From assembly GCA_002341825.1 (NCBI GenBank), contig DDOU01000004.1, positions 1 to 5,957 of the forward strand: a stretch of 5,957 nt of DNA, written 5' to 3'. This stretch comes from Candidatus Igneacidithiobacillus taiwanensis (GTDB taxonomy: Bacteria > Pseudomonadota > Gammaproteobacteria > Acidithiobacillales > Acidithiobacillaceae). Both the position numbers and the translations under genes were made by a program. The stretch's first letter is position 1. Each line of letters begins with the position of its first letter. Below are positions 5,305 through 5,957 of this stretch, one piece after another. The notes beneath the pieces were generated by a model, which saw only the letters and a program-made list of their open reading frames with translations, was not told where the DNA came from and did no database searches.

Positions 5305-5957
5305 TTGATCCTTTGGTAAATGAGGAAGCCGTCTACATAATATTGTATCAACATACCCCCGCGGGTGGGCTCTAAAAAGAAGGCAGTGTCGCGTTTTCCT
5401 TCACATCGATTGGCAAACCCGATAAGAAGCCATTGCGAGTCTTTCCTGCTTTCGGAAAAATCTGGGCTAAATATTGGTTCTAGAGCCTTTAGCCGCTCGG
5501 CACTCAAGGGTTTGCCATTCCAGGTCTTCAGTCGACCACTTTTGAGCTCTTCTAGAGCAGTATCATCTTCGGTGAGATATCCACCCGTTTGTGACCATCC
5601 GATCTGGTTATAACCTGTCGGCGGAATTTCGAGAGGAAGCCAGCGAATGATATCTGCCGCTGCCTTGGCAGGCGTGCAGCCATCGGTGCCGTATTCAAAC
5701 ATCAGCACCTTGGGATCTTTTCCGTCCAGCACGATGCGGCCGGTTTTGCCCAGCACCTCCTCGGGGGCGTCTTTCGCCAAAACCCCAAATCCATAGGTTG
5801 CAATCACACGCCACTCGCCGGCAACCAACGCCCGAATGGCTGCCGTGTCTTTGGGGTTATTCACAATTTTCTGGACGATGGGTTGGACTGGGATTGACGG
5901 ATGCCAACCGTTGTCATCCGGGGTTGCCGCACTCGACAACCCAGGAGTGAGGCACAA
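5301..5957 (-). CDS. Uncharacterised exported protein, N-terminus cut by the window edge
   Basis: The frame is open to the last base of the window, so the start lies outside; 218 codons are visible. The first residues (CLTPGLSSAAT) look like the end of a signal peptide, with cleavage probably near residue 11. The mature part has GEWRVIATYGFGVLAK (about 47-62), RIVLDGKDPKVLMFEYG, Cys94 (DGCTP), LSAERLKALEPIF (151-163), Cys185 (NRCEG), and a C-terminal strand-rich end (MLIQYYVDGFLIYQRIK). The two cysteines of the mature part could pair. The pattern of a weight-of-evidence strand at each end suggests a small lipocalin- or META-like barrel, but I cannot assign a family. It is the first visible gene of the minus-strand run and is coupled to the 178-aa gene by ATGA. 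Confidence 0.75.
   Translation of the reverse strand: MCLTPGLSSAATPDDNGWHPSIPVQPIVQKIVNNPKDTAAIRALVAGEWRVIATYGFGVLAKDAPEEVLGKTGRIVLDGKDPKVLMFEYGTDGCTPAKAAADIIRWLPLEIPPTGYNQIGWSQTGGYLTEDDTALEELKSGRLKTWNGKPLSAERLKALEPIFSPDFSESRKDSQWLLIGFANRCEGKRDTAFFLEPTRGGMLIQYYVDGFLIYQRIK

Overview
The window reads like a piece of a GC-rich proteobacterial chromosome. The -10/-35 and Shine-Dalgarno signals are proteobacterial in style, the signal peptides are Gram-negative, and there is a galE and two PIN-domain toxin-antitoxin (TA) modules. An Acidithiobacillus-like or other gammaproteobacterial source is my impression only; no marker gene here settles it.

Left part (1-1459): two TA modules lie back to back around a 179-base intergenic region. 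Leftwards runs a Phd/YefM-type antitoxin and a VapC-type PIN toxin, with a 4-base overlap and an intact active site. Rightwards runs an AbrB/MazE-fold antitoxin and a second, different PIN toxin. That second toxin is damaged: a TAG stop sits in frame at 1127-1129, and the conserved second acidic residue (Glu in the family motif) is Ala. The intergenic region holds a plausible sigma70-type promoter for each side, each with a small palindrome near the expected transcription start that could be an autoregulatory operator.

Right part (1498-5957): everything is on the minus strand and is spaced like one operon. In transcription order it holds an exported protein cut by the window edge, a 178-aa cysteine-containing protein (ATGA overlap), two tandem paralogous exported proteins of about 345 aa, a possible 20-codon leader ORF, and galE (UDP-glucose 4-epimerase). 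The paralogs share an LprI/DUF1311-like Cys-x5-Cys segment and a C-terminal domain with a WGFxPH motif and four conserved cysteines, which I cannot assign. The second paralog is broken by a one-base frameshift near 3390. galE has no good ribosome site of its own; the good one upstream serves the 20-codon ORF, which ends in an ATGA overlap with galE.

The parts most likely to be new are the paralogous exported-protein family with its neighbours and the apparently disarmed second TA module. No mobile element, CRISPR array, tRNA or rRNA was seen. The only gene-free stretches are short (1-43, 661-839, 1460-1497, 4653-4767).
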